From: Methanocella_A sp963769045
GTDB taxonomy: Archaea > Halobacteriota > Methanocellia > Methanocellales > Methanocellaceae
Length of the DNA stretch: 64,000 nt
Direction of reading: 5' to 3'
Assembly (NCBI GenBank): GCA_963769045.1
Contig: CAVYKK010000019.1
Location: forward strand, 228,879-292,878
Program-made: the position numbers and the translations under genes
Notes under the pieces: model-generated
The model's database searches: none
The model's input: the letters and a program-made list of their open reading frames with translations, nothing else
What the model was told of the DNA's origin: nothing
Shown here: in pieces, positions 8,487-17,336 of the stretch
How positions within the stretch are numbered: the first letter of the stretch is position 1
Layout: every line of letters begins with the position of its first letter

Positions 8487-8885
8487 TTACTCGGCCTTAG
8501 GCTCCTCGGCCTTAGGCTCCTCGGCCTTAGGCTCCTCGATCTTGAAGACTTCCTTGAACCGGTCTTCGTTGAGCCTGAGGCGTATCTTGGGCCGGCCGTA
8601 GGGCGCCCGGACGTTCTCTTCGTAGATGACACCTATGCCTTCCAGATAGTCCTTGCGGCGCGAGAAGGTGGCCTTGGAGGCTAACTGCGTGTGCTCGCCC
8701 CAGGCGACCACGTCGAAGAAAAGCTCCTCGTTGATAGCCGCCGCCAGTAACAGCACGGCGACAAGGTCAAGCGTATTTGGCTTTAGTACAGTGTAACGGT
8801 TGTCCGACAGTAGCTTGCTGAGCTTGATAAAGTCCTGAATGGTATTATGGCCCAATAGCGCATGCGCAGGGTCGGAGTGTTCCAT
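8487..8885 (-). CDS. Winged-helix protein with EEPKAE tail repeats
   Basis: 132 residues. An archaeal winged-helix-like core is suggested by helices around residues 15-60 and the sequence KATFSRRKDYLEGIGVIYEE, followed by a basic wing (RAPYGRPKIRLRLNE). The last 18 residues are three exact copies of EPKAEE-type units, encoded by an 18-bp direct repeat at about 8489-8545. A DNA-binding regulator is likely, but the target is unknown. It is transcribed alone on the minus strand between panE and hflX. Confidence 0.6.
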   Translation of the reverse strand: MEHSDPAHALLGHNTIQDFIKLSKLLSDNRYTVLKPNTLDLVAVLLLAAAINEELFFDVVAWGEHTQLASKATFSRRKDYLEGIGVIYEENVRAPYGRPKIRLRLNEDRFKEVFKIEEPKAEEPKAEEPKAE

Positions 8886-8957
8886 AGATAGGAACTATAT
8901 TAAGTCGGGATATAACTATCTTTTGCTTAATAACCGTCGGATAAAAAATGGCGCCGC

Positions 8958-10250
8958 CTATGCCTGATTTGATCCCGGCGCCGGGCACGCGGGCGGCATC
9001 CTGGACAGGCGCTGCTCCAGCTGGCGCAGTACAGTCTCGCGTGCGTCGACCGAAGCCCTGATGCACGGGTGCCCGCCATCGTCCGCGCCGTATTCCACTC
9101 CGCGGACGACCGCGGTCTCGTGCAGCCATGAAAGTAGCGAGATGCCCTCTTCCGTGGAGGGCAGTGTCACCACGGCACAGGCCCATTTGGGCAGGTACCG
9201 GGACATGAGCAGCTGCAGCTCGTCGAGCCCCTCGCAGGTCTTCGCCGATATCGTGACCGGGTGCGGCGCGAGATGGGCGATGGCGTCCTTCGTCCTCTGC
9301 AGCTCCGCCGGGTCCGCCTTATCGCACTTGTTCAGCGCGGTGATCACCGGCACCGGCCCGATCTCCTGCCACATGGTATCGTGACAGGTGACCAGCTTGT
9401 CGAGGACGGCCTCCGCCGGCTCGCTGGCGTCCACGACGAGAATGATCAGGTCCGCCTGATAGATCTCCTCCAGCGTCGAGCGAAACGCCTCGACCATGAA
9501 GTGCGGCAGGTCCTTGATGAAGCCGACCGTATCGGTCAGCAGCGTCCGGCGGCCGTCCAGCTCGAGCAGCCGCGTGGTCGGCACCAGCGTGGTGAACAGC
9601 TGGTCCTTCATGACCACGGCCTCCCCGGTAAGGGCGTTCATCAGGGTGCTCTTGCCCGCGTTGGTGTAGCCGGCGAGCGCGACCATGTCGAACCCGCGCT
9701 CCTTGCGCTGGCGCCGGGTCTGGCCCTGCCGTTTCCGGATCACGGCCAGCTCAGCCTGTATTTTTGCGATTTTCCCGGTGATCTCGCTCTCATAAATGTC
9801 TGCCTGGTACCGGCCGAGGCCTTTGAAGCCGGGCTGCTCGCCCTTTTTCGCCAGCGTGACCTTGATCCGCGCCTTCGGGCGCTCGTAGATCAGGCTGGCC
9901 AGCTCTACCTGCAGCTTCGCTTCGCGGGTGCGCGCCCGTTTTGCGAATATCTCCAGGATGAGGTTGAACCGGTCGATGACCTCGACCTTGCAGGCCTTCG
10001 AGAGATTGTAGATCTGCACCGCGCTGAGCCGGTCGTCGAAAATGAGCTTGTCCGGCTTTACCCGCTCCACCAGGGCGGCGATCTCCTCGACCTTGCCCTT
10101 GCCCACGTTGAAGGCCTTGTCCGGCGTGCGCACCTGCGACACACGGTCCAGTATCTCATAGCCCGCGGAATGCGCGAGCTCTTCAAGCTCGTCGAAGCTA
10201 TCGTCTTTCTCCTTCGGGTCTATCCTCTTCACCAGTATTGCGCTCGGCAT
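8958..10250 (-). CDS. hflX: GTPase HflX
   Basis: 430 residues. The N-terminal HflX domain (about 1-180) carries GKGKVEEIAALVE and IFDDRLSAVQIYNLSK. A long helical linker ends with RQGQTRRQRKERG. The G domain follows, with G1 GYTNAGKST, G3 DTVGFI and G4 NKCD. HflX binds the large ribosomal subunit and in bacteria rescues stalled or stressed ribosomes; the archaeal protein also binds the 50S subunit. Its first 53 bases overlap the 3' end of the upstream gene, consistent with an operon. Confidence 0.95.
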   Translation of the reverse strand: MPSAILVKRIDPKEKDDSFDELEELAHSAGYEILDRVSQVRTPDKAFNVGKGKVEEIAALVERVKPDKLIFDDRLSAVQIYNLSKACKVEVIDRFNLILEIFAKRARTREAKLQVELASLIYERPKARIKVTLAKKGEQPGFKGLGRYQADIYESEITGKIAKIQAELAVIRKRQGQTRRQRKERGFDMVALAGYTNAGKSTLMNALTGEAVVMKDQLFTTLVPTTRLLELDGRRTLLTDTVGFIKDLPHFMVEAFRSTLEEIYQADLIILVVDASEPAEAVLDKLVTCHDTMWQEIGPVPVITALNKCDKADPAELQRTKDAIAHLAPHPVTISAKTCEGLDELQLLMSRYLPKWACAVVTLPSTEEGISLLSWLHETAVVRGVEYGADDGGHPCIRASVDARETVLRQLEQRLSRMPPACPAPGSNQA

Positions 10251-10620
10251 TGATCTCCTGTAGCAGGCGGTGCACCGCGAGCGAGACGTGGTGCGCGACC
10301 TCTATGGCTCTACGCTCTCCAATGCTCTCCGCATATTTGAACTTTCTACCGAGCATGACCTCGACCCGCCACTCCGGGTATCCGTAGAACTCACCGTGCT
10401 CACTCACGATCAGGCCCTCGAAACGCGCGGCGGCCGAACTGATGATGCCGGCGACTTCCTCGACCGAAACGTCCCCGGCGAACCGGCGGACGATCTTCAT
10501 GTCGTCGATGCGCTGGATATTGATCGGCGACAGCTCGACGGCGACGGCGACACAGACTAAAAGATAGCGCCCGTCCGGCATTTTGTGACGCCCCGAGATG
10601 TCGATGGCCACGACCTGCAA
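10198..10620 (-). CDS. Conserved archaeal protein, DUF2209-like
   Basis: About 140 residues from TTG 10620 (MQVVAIDISGRHK), preferred because GGGAG lies about 8 nt upstream; the open frame further upstream only reads through repeat element A2. The N-terminus AIDISGRHKMPDGRYLLVC looks like an RNase H-like beta strand with a catalytic-type Asp. I recall this pattern from an uncharacterised methanogen family (DUF2209), not verified. It overlaps hflX by 53 bp and is probably translated with it. Confidence 0.6.
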   Translation of the reverse strand: MQVVAIDISGRHKMPDGRYLLVCVAVAVELSPINIQRIDDMKIVRRFAGDVSVEEVAGIISSAAARFEGLIVSEHGEFYGYPEWRVEVMLGRKFKYAESIGERRAIEVAHHVSLAVHRLLQEINAERNTGEEDRPEGERR

Positions 10621-10670
10621 AGTCCCGCTCCCGTGTAATAAAAGAGATGCGAACGACAAAAGCGTTACGC

Positions 10671-10889
10671 TGTTGAGGTCACGGAGGTTACGGAGGTCAC
10701 AGAGTTTCACCACAGAGGCCACAGAGGTCACAGAGGACGACACAGAGGATATTTAATGAAAAGGCTTCCCGTTGCCATCTTTTAAAAAGTCCTCTGTGCA
10801 TACCTCTGTGGCCTCTGTGACCTCTGTGCTGAGCTCTGTGACCTATAGAAACCTCCGTGACCTCCATCGATAGAAACCTCCGAGACCTC
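10671..10889. repeat. Palindromic repeat element A2
   Basis: Left half of GGTCACGGAGGT and CACAGAGG units, right half with the inverse CCTCTGTG and ACCTCCG units, and a centre TATTTAATGAAAAGGC. It is the same family as A1 and A3. It separates two genes on the minus strand. Its right end supplies the stop codon of the nitroreductase gene. Confidence 0.8.
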
Positions 10890-11404
10890 TAAAACGGCGG
10901 CGAGGAGCCCCGGTGGCCGTACATCCCCAGGTGTACGAGGTCGTCGAGGTTCTTCCGCGGCCGGGCGTCCGGCGATTCTGCCGGGTACCCCATGGCCAGG
11001 CAGGACACGACCTTCATGTCGGGCGGGATATGGAGCAGCGATTTCAGGTGGTCCTCGTTGAAGTAGCCGACGTAGCAGGAGCCGATGCCGTTGTCCCAGG
11101 CGGTCAGTACCATGTTCTCGAGCACGATGGCCCCGTCGATCACGTACCATTTATCATGGGGATCGCCGATGCAGACGACGAAAACATCGCAACCTTCCAC
11201 GTAGTCGCAGTTGTTGCATGCGATGGCCATCGACTTCTTCGTGTCCCGGTCCCGCACGACGATTACCGCCCACGGCTGGCGATTTGCCGCCGACGGGGCC
11301 AGCCGTCCGGCTTCCAGTATTTTGCGCATCAGGTCGTCGGGGATGCGCCGGTCCTCATACTTCCTTATGCTCCTGCGGGTTTCGATGGCCTTGAAAACGT
11401 CCAT
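10889..11404 (-). CDS. Nitroreductase-family flavoprotein
   Basis: 171 residues. The N-terminus DVFKAIETRRSIRKYEDRRI and APSAANRQPW are the family FMN-binding motifs; the C-terminus has the usual LAMGYPAESP. Cysteines in ACNNCDYVEGCDVFVVC are unusual for a plain nitroreductase and might bind a metal or disulfide. Expected to be an NAD(P)H- or F420-linked FMN oxidoreductase; the substrate is unknown. The stop codon is made by the edge of repeat element A2. Confidence 0.88.
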   Translation of the reverse strand: MDVFKAIETRRSIRKYEDRRIPDDLMRKILEAGRLAPSAANRQPWAVIVVRDRDTKKSMAIACNNCDYVEGCDVFVVCIGDPHDKWYVIDGAIVLENMVLTAWDNGIGSCYVGYFNEDHLKSLLHIPPDMKVVSCLAMGYPAESPDARPRKNLDDLVHLGMYGHRGSSPPF

Positions 11405-11524
11405 GGCTCAAGCTCCATATTATTATTCACAACGTAAATATAAAAATGCTACCGGCACAATGGACACAATGTGCACCATGTAGCCGGTTTAATAATTATC
11501 AATCAAATGTTGTTTAGACTGAGC

Positions 11525-11654
11525 AGGCATTCAACACGAAGGCCACAATGGCCACAAAGGCCACAACGGGCCTTTTAGAAAGAGGCCGTGCAAACCCTTT
11601 CTTTAAACGTACTTTGTGGCCTTGTGGCCTTTGTGGCCTTCGTGTTGAATGCCT
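11525..11654. repeat. Palindromic repeat element B1 (GGCCACAA units)
   Basis: AGGCATTCAACACGAAGG at the left end is mirrored by CCTTCGTGTTGAATGCCT at the right end. Inside are tandem GGCCACAA units on the left and TTGTGGCC units on the right. Related to B2 (50591-50725) and B3 (51591-51729). It fills the gap before the P-type ATPase gene. Confidence 0.8.
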
Positions 11655-11689
11655 TATAGATGTATACAAAAATTGTCATGAGCGATCGG

Positions 11690-14065
11690 TTACCGTAACA
11701 GTCGCATGCCGTTGAGGATGACAATGATCGCCGCGCCAGTGTCCGCGAACATGGCCATCCACAGGTTGGACAGCCCGATCAGCGTTAAGGCGATAAAGGC
11801 GACCTTGACGACGAGCGAGAACGTGACATTCTGCCAGATTATGCCCATGGTGCGCCGGCCGAGGCGGATCAGGTACTCCAGCCGGGTGAGGTCGTTGGAC
11901 ATCAGGGCAATGTCGGCCGTCTCGATGGCCGTGTCCGAGCCGGTGGCGCCCATGGCGATCCCGATGTTCGCTTCCGCGAGCGCCGGGGCGTCGTTGACAC
12001 CGTCGCCGACCATGGCTACGTGACCGTACTTCTTCTTCATCTCCGCGATCCTGGCTACCTTGTCCTGCGGTAGCAGGCCTGCATAATACTCGTCTACGCC
12101 GGTCTTGCCTGCGATGACCCTGGCCGTGCTCTCGCTGTCGCCGGTTAGCATCGCCAGGTGAGGGATGCCCGTATCACGTAGCCCTGTGATCGCGGCTTCG
12201 CTGTTGCCACGGACCCTGTCCATGATGCCGAATACCGCCATTACGCCCTGCGGCCCGTTGAGGAGGACCGTGGTCATGCCTTCACCCTCGAAATGCGTGA
12301 CCTCCGCCTGCACTGGCGCCGGAAGCGTCCCGAACATCCGGGAACCGCCAATCTCGTATCTGACCCCGTTCACCTGCGCGCTCACGCCCAGGCCGGGCGT
12401 CGCCTCGAAGGCCTCGACTCGCTGGAGGCTGAGCATGTCCCCGCTGCCGTTTGCCCGGATGATGGCCGAGGCCAGCGGGTGCTCCGACCGCTGCTCGACC
12501 GCCGCGGCGATACGGATGGCCTCCTCGTTCGTGCACCCGAAGGTCGCGACCCTGGCGACTTCCGGCCGGCCCTCGGTCAGCGTCCCGGTCTTGTCGAACG
12601 CGATGGCCTTGATGCGGCTGCATTCCTCCAGGTAGGTGCCGCCCTTGATGAGCACGCCGTGTCTGGATGCGTTGCCGATCGCGGCGACGATCGAGACCGG
12701 TGTGGAAATGACCAGTGCACAGGGACAGGCGATGACCAGCAGCACCAGCGCCCGATAGAACCATACGTCGAACGGCTGGCCGAACAGCGCGGGCAGCACG
12801 GCTATCCCGGACGCGATGACCAGTACGATCGGCGTGTAGTAGCGCGCGAACCGGTCGACGAACTCCTGCGCAGGCGCCTTGCGGCCCTGGGCCTCCTCGA
12901 CCATATGCACGATCCTCGACAGGGTATTGTCCTCGTATGTGGACGTGGCCCGGACCTCAAGAGTCCCGTGCTCGTTCAGCGTGCCCGCGTAGACCGGGCT
13001 GCCCCGCATCTTAGCCTCGGGCAGCGACTCGCCGGTGATCGGGGCCTGGTTGACGGTGGACGTGCCTGCCGTAACGACGCCATCCAGGGCGATGCGCTCG
13101 CCAGGCCGGATGACCAGGATCTCGCCAGGCCGGATGTCCCGGGCGGCCACTCGCACCTCGATATTATCTCTCATCACGCTGGCCTCGCCGGGCGTGAGCG
13201 TGATGAGCGACTTGATCGAGTTGCGGGTCCGGTCGAGCGTATAGGACTGCAGGGCGTAGCCTACTGAGAACAGAAAGATGACGGCCGCCGCCTCTTCCCA
13301 CTGGTTGATAAGGATGGCGCCGGCCACGGCTATGGTCATTAACATGTTCATGTCGGGTGTCAACGCCCGCGCCGAGTACAGGGCGCTCCGGAAGATGTAA
13401 AAGCCGCCTGCTGCGATGGCAAACGCGAAAGCGGCGATCGACACGTACCATGGGAAGCCAAGGAATGACGCGGCCGTGCCTGCGACCAGCCCGACGCCTG
13501 CGACCAGCGCCGAGAGTGTCCGGCGGTGCTTAAGGATGAACGGCTCTTCTTTCTGGCCGTTGCCCAGAAGCTTATATGTGTAGCCCATGCCCGCAATTGC
13601 TTTGCCGATCTTATCGACGTCTCCGGAATACTCCACGGTCAGGATGGCGGCAGCGAAGTTCATACGGGCCGAGGAAACGCCGGGCATGCCGGCCACGTAT
13701 TTCTCCAGCTTTACGGCACAGTCGTAACAGTCCAGGCCCTCGATCTCGAACTCGTCGGTGCGGACGCCTTCTATCGATGCGCGATACCCGGCGCCATCGA
13801 TGGCCTTCAGTATCTTCTTCATCTCACCACGGTGCTCGACGGTGAGGATGCCCGTGGCAAAGTTAAGATCGGCCTGCTCTATGCCGGGGATGGCCTTCAG
13901 CGATGCCGCCAGCTTCTCCGCGCAGTCGGCACAGTCCATGCCCGATATCCTGATCCGGTCTTTCCGGCATGCCTGCCCGACCGGACTGGCTTCAGTCGAT
14001 CCCGGCGCTTCCGCGTGGCACTGGCAGCTACTGTCCGTACAAGTTTTTTTCTCTGTCATCCTCAT
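11690..14065 (-). CDS. Zn2+/Cd2+-type P1B-2 ATPase with two HMA domains
   Basis: 791 residues. A Cys-rich N-terminus is followed by two heavy-metal-associated domains, GMDCADC (C45, C48) and GLDCYDC (C113, C116). The core has TGES in the actuator, CPC in the sixth helix (about residues 447-449), the phosphorylated Asp in DKTGTLTEG and GDGVNDAPAL. The last helix reads FADTGAAIIVILNGMRLLR with the Asp that marks the Zn/Cd/Pb subgroup. It should export divalent soft metals across the cell membrane using ATP. It is cotranscribed with the ArsR-type regulator 12 nt upstream. Confidence 0.93.
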   Translation of the reverse strand: MRMTEKKTCTDSSCQCHAEAPGSTEASPVGQACRKDRIRISGMDCADCAEKLAASLKAIPGIEQADLNFATGILTVEHRGEMKKILKAIDGAGYRASIEGVRTDEFEIEGLDCYDCAVKLEKYVAGMPGVSSARMNFAAAILTVEYSGDVDKIGKAIAGMGYTYKLLGNGQKEEPFILKHRRTLSALVAGVGLVAGTAASFLGFPWYVSIAAFAFAIAAGGFYIFRSALYSARALTPDMNMLMTIAVAGAILINQWEEAAAVIFLFSVGYALQSYTLDRTRNSIKSLITLTPGEASVMRDNIEVRVAARDIRPGEILVIRPGERIALDGVVTAGTSTVNQAPITGESLPEAKMRGSPVYAGTLNEHGTLEVRATSTYEDNTLSRIVHMVEEAQGRKAPAQEFVDRFARYYTPIVLVIASGIAVLPALFGQPFDVWFYRALVLLVIACPCALVISTPVSIVAAIGNASRHGVLIKGGTYLEECSRIKAIAFDKTGTLTEGRPEVARVATFGCTNEEAIRIAAAVEQRSEHPLASAIIRANGSGDMLSLQRVEAFEATPGLGVSAQVNGVRYEIGGSRMFGTLPAPVQAEVTHFEGEGMTTVLLNGPQGVMAVFGIMDRVRGNSEAAITGLRDTGIPHLAMLTGDSESTARVIAGKTGVDEYYAGLLPQDKVARIAEMKKKYGHVAMVGDGVNDAPALAEANIGIAMGATGSDTAIETADIALMSNDLTRLEYLIRLGRRTMGIIWQNVTFSLVVKVAFIALTLIGLSNLWMAMFADTGAAIIVILNGMRLLR

Positions 14066-14077
14066 CCCTTTTTCTCT

Positions 14078-14404
14078 TCAGTCGTGGCCGATGTGCTCCA
14101 TGCCCTGCTCGAACAGCTCTTTGACGTGGGCGTCATCGATTGAGTAGTATATCCACTTGCCTTCGCGGCGCGACTTGACCACCCTGTGGGCTTTGAGCGT
14201 GTGGAGCTGGTGCGAGATCGCCGACTGGGTCATATCCAGGCGACTGGCAATCTCCTGCACCCGCAGTTCGCCCCCCGAGAGCGCGTCCAGGATACGCAGC
14301 CTCGTGGCATCGCCTAAGACCTTGAACAGCTCGGAGGCCCGGACAAAGTCCTCGATGCTCTTTTTATTGGCCCTGCTATTGAACTCGTTGGAATGCTTTA
14401 ACAT
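14078..14404 (-). CDS. ArsR/SmtB-family metal sensor, CzrA-like
   Basis: 108 residues with the winged-helix core FKVLGDATRLRILDAL and TQSAISHQLHTLKAH. The C-terminal helix has D91-x-H93 and H104-x2-H107, matching the spacing of the alpha-5 zinc/cobalt site of CzrA. The Cys pair used by arsenic sensors is absent. This fits a Zn(II)/Co(II)-responsive repressor controlling itself and the downstream Zn/Cd ATPase. A palindromic operator lies directly before its start. Confidence 0.92.
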   Translation of the reverse strand: MLKHSNEFNSRANKKSIEDFVRASELFKVLGDATRLRILDALSGGELRVQEIASRLDMTQSAISHQLHTLKAHRVVKSRREGKWIYYSIDDAHVKELFEQGMEHIGHD

Positions 14405-14428
14405 ATGAATATATGCTCACATATTCAT
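14405..14428 (-). promoter_or_regulatory. ArsR-type operator of the zinc ATPase operon
   Basis: Perfect inverted repeat ATGAATAT (14405-14412) and ATATTCAT (14421-14428) with an 8-nt spacer, the usual form of ArsR/SmtB operators. It lies between the start codon at 14404 and an AT-rich TATA-like TTAATATTATGA at about 14430-14441 on the minus strand, so a bound repressor would block the transcription start. Confidence 0.7.
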
Positions 14429-14639
14429 CATAATATTAATACTTTCTTAAAATACGCGAAAGATACTGTTAATGATTAGTTTACACTGCTAATGTCCGAT
14501 GTGTAATGGCGACTTACAGGATACACGGCCAGAACCAGAAGCGCAGACGATGCTACGTCATCAGGCTAAATCTTCGCTTGCTGAATTGTCCAACACCAGA
14601 TATATCATTCATCGATAAACTGGCTTTTCTTCTTACAGT

Positions 14640-15645
14640 CCGTGGTGCGACGCAGATGCTTGCTTCTTGTTAATAAGACCCATTGACCAATATCCATTAC
14701 TTTCAATATTAATCGTGGTGCGACGCCCGTGCTGCTTCTTGAATTAGCATCATAGCTGATATCCTATACTCCCCATAATAACCGCGGTGCGACGCCCATG
14801 CCTGCTTCGCTGCATGAGCTACTCTGGGTTTTTCCGGCGCTCCGCCGTCCGGGCCGTGTGCTTACAATATCGGAGATTAATAGAGCAGGATATGGTCGGT
14901 CCAATATTAATCGCGGTGCGACGCCCATGCGTGCTGCGCTGCATGGGCTACTCCGGGTTTTTCCGGTGCTGCGCCGTCCGGGCCGCGCTCGCACCCCCGG
15001 AGACACGCCCCGGCGGCGCCTCGCTTCGCTCGGCTGCGCCCGGTCGAGTCCCTTCGCAAGCGCTAAGCAACGCGCCTATCGGCAGCGTTCATTGCCCGGC
15101 CGCCTCCGCACCCCTCGCACAGCTTCGCGTGCGAGGGGCCTTCGGCCAGAAAAACCCTCCGCCTTCCGCGGAGAAGCAAAGGCTAAGCGTACTAGAACTA
15201 GTGTTGGCTCGTTGCCTGTAATAGTATTGGTAAGGGTAGCCGATGCTTCTCCGCGGAAGGCGGAGGGTTTTTTCGGCTTGCCCGCTCGCACGCGTAGCTG
15301 TGCGAGGGGTGTGGAGGTGTCGGGTGTGAAAAACGCTGCCCAAAGGGCGCGTTTTTCAGGGCTTGCAAAGGAGGCTCAACGCTGCCGAAGGCGCGTTGGG
15401 CCGACGAAGGTGCGAGCCTGTCGCCCGACACCGGAACACCGGAAAAACCCGTAGTAGCACGTGCGGCGAAGCAAGCACGGGCGTCGCACCGCGATTAATA
15501 CGGGGAGTAATGGATATTGGCCAATAGGTCTTTTTGACAAGAAGCAGGCATGGGCGTCGCACCACGATTAATATTGGAAAGACCATATCATGCTATTTAA
15601 GAAATCTTTAGTATTGCAAGAACGCATGGGCGTCGCACCGCGAAG
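14640..15645. repeat. Giant imperfect palindrome, about 1 kb, with nested units
   Basis: The motif CGYGGTGCGACGCCCATGC occurs forward near 14642, 14714, 14783 and 14912, and inverted near 15475, 15548 and 15624, mostly next to TTAAT. Left segment 14675-14700 pairs with right segment 15508-15533 (24 of 26 positions). The pairing continues inward through the GGGTTTTTCCGG segments to the inner arms. No credible gene lies inside; the long open frames there are GC-rich palindrome sequence read on both strands. Nothing else is seen between 14429 and 15879 apart from the upstream region of SRP54. Confidence 0.75.
15109..15311. repeat. Inner inverted-repeat arms of the giant palindrome
   Basis: CACCCCTCGCACAGCTTCGC on the left (from 15109) mirrors the sequence ending at 15311. 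The block CCCTCCGCCTTCCGCGGAG on the left (about 15158-15176) mirrors CTCCGCGGAAGGCGGAGGG on the right (about 15249-15267). The unpaired centre, about 15190-15235, holds ACTAGAACTAGT. If transcribed, the arms would form a very stable stem. Confidence 0.75.
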
Positions 15646-15879
15646 GATACGAAGACGAGCCAGCCGGGTTAATTTACCGTGGATTTATACAAGATAAAAA
15701 TCAATCGATTATCCGCTTTTAGGTCAGCGTTGGTTTATATAGAGTATGACGTATATATCTCATGCGATTTGACGATACACAATGTTTATATGCAATTTGA
15801 CAGGATTATACAGGTCAGAGACATACGTAGCAAGCTGCGTAGTAGACAACATAGTACACGAATATATTGAGACAAAATC

Positions 15880-17208
15880 ATGGTGCTCGACAATCTTGGA
15901 AACTCGCTAAAAGACGCGGTGAAGAAGCTCGCCAACGCCGGCAAGATCGACCGCGCGGTCATCGACGATGTGGTCAAGGACATCCAGCGTGCGATGATCC
16001 AGGCCGACGTCAACGTCCGGCTGGTCATGCAGCTCTCTAACCAGATCAAGAACCGCGCCCTGACCGAGGCGCCTCCCGCCGGGATGGATTCGCGGGAGCA
16101 CGTGCTGCGGATTGTCTACACCGAGCTGGTCAACATCGTCGGCAAGACGACCCCGATCGCCCTGGAGCCCCAGACGATCATGATGGTGGGCCTGCAGGGG
16201 TCGGGCAAGACGACGACCACGTCCAAGATCGCCAGATACTTCTCCCGTAAAGGCTTAAAACCGGCGGTCATCTGCGCCGACACGTTCCGGCCGGGCGCTT
16301 ACGACCAGTTGAGCCAGCTGTGTGAAAAGCTGGGCGTGGCATACTATGGCGAGCCGGGCAACACGGACGCGGTGGCCATCGTGAGGAACGGCCTCAAGGC
16401 GATGGCGAAGTACGACGTGAAGATCGTCGACACGGCCGGCCGCCACGCGCTGGAGACCGATCTCATCCAGGAAATGAAAGACATCTACGCGCTGACCCCG
16501 TTCACTCACAAGCTCCTCGTGCTTGACGCGGCTATCGGCCAGCAGGCCAGCGAGCAGGCGAAGGCGTTCAATGACGCGATAGGTGTCACCGGCGTCGTGA
16601 TCACCAAGCTCGACGGCACTGCAAAAGGCGGCGGCGCGCTGTCCGCGGTCTCGGACACGAACACGTCCATCGCCTTTATCGGCATAGGCGAGACGCCCGA
16701 TGACCTGGAGCGGTTCGACCCGGACGGCTTCATCTCGAGGCTGTTGGGCATGGGCGACCTGAAGGCCCTCGTGGAGCGGGCGAACGAGGTCATCACCAAG
16801 GACAACGTGGACGTCGACAAGATGATGCAGGGCAAGTTCACGCTGAACGACATGTATGCGCAGCTGGAGGCTATCAACAAGATGGGCCCGCTCAAGCAGA
16901 TCATGTCCATGCTGCCGCTGGGCGGCATGGGCGGCAACATCTCCGACGACATGTACCGCATGACCCAGGACAAGCTCAAGGGCTACAAGGTTATCATGGA
17001 CTCGATGACCGAGGCGGAGAAGGAAGACCCGAAGCTGATCGGCAGCAGCAGGATAACGAGAATCGCCATGGGCGCCGGGAAACCGCCCGAGGATGTCCGG
17101 GAACTGCTCAAGTACCACAAAATGATGCAGAAGGCCATGAAAGGCATGAAAGGCGGCGCCGGCAAGCAAAACATGCAAAAGATGATGAAACAGATGGGAA
17201 TGAAGTAG
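15880..17208 (+). CDS. srp54: Signal recognition particle protein SRP54
   Basis: 442 residues, the normal archaeal length. The N domain helix bundle (1-90) is followed by the G domain with GLQGSGKTTT (about residues 105-114), DTAGRH and TKLDGTAKGG, and a Met-rich M domain ending MKGGAGKQNMQKMMKQMGMK that binds SRP RNA and signal sequences. It works with FtsY to target ribosomes to the membrane. ATG 15880 is the only sensible start. I looked for the SRP RNA in the large upstream gap and found no convincing candidate. Confidence 0.97.
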   Translation: MVLDNLGNSLKDAVKKLANAGKIDRAVIDDVVKDIQRAMIQADVNVRLVMQLSNQIKNRALTEAPPAGMDSREHVLRIVYTELVNIVGKTTPIALEPQTIMMVGLQGSGKTTTTSKIARYFSRKGLKPAVICADTFRPGAYDQLSQLCEKLGVAYYGEPGNTDAVAIVRNGLKAMAKYDVKIVDTAGRHALETDLIQEMKDIYALTPFTHKLLVLDAAIGQQASEQAKAFNDAIGVTGVVITKLDGTAKGGGALSAVSDTNTSIAFIGIGETPDDLERFDPDGFISRLLGMGDLKALVERANEVITKDNVDVDKMMQGKFTLNDMYAQLEAINKMGPLKQIMSMLPLGGMGGNISDDMYRMTQDKLKGYKVIMDSMTEAEKEDPKLIGSSRITRIAMGAGKPPEDVRELLKYHKMMQKAMKGMKGGAGKQNMQKMMKQMGMK

Positions 17209-17279
17209 TCGCTTTTAATGTATTATTCTGCATAATAACACTTCAAAAATTTTTTTCGCAGCCTTTCCCAGGGCTATAC

Positions 17280-17323
17280 ATGACCGCTCCGCTTCGCTCC
17301 GCGGAAGAACAAAGAGACAGCCC
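17280..17323 (+). repeat. Short dispersed repeat R, copy 1
   Basis: A 44-nt segment from ATGACC to CAGCCC containing CCGCTTCGCTCCGCGGAAGA and CAAAGAG. A near-identical copy is at 61288-61331. It lies in the gap between convergent srp54 and the glycosylase gene. The CTCCGCGGAAG core also occurs in the giant palindrome at 15.1-15.3 kb. Confidence 0.6.
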
Positions 17324-17336
17324 GGGATGTTCCCAT

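Noticed and set aside
14787..15586. Long open reading frames on both strands between 14.8 and 15.6 kb
   Set aside because: They follow the GC-rich palindrome on both strands, have no ribosome-binding sites, are rich in Arg, Ser and Pro, and resemble no protein I know.
14440..15870. Possible SRP RNA gene beside srp54
   Set aside because: The gap is long and GC-rich, but I could not find the helix 8 motifs or a plausible 300-nt fold; the stems are explained by the repeated inverted units. A covariance-model search would settle it.
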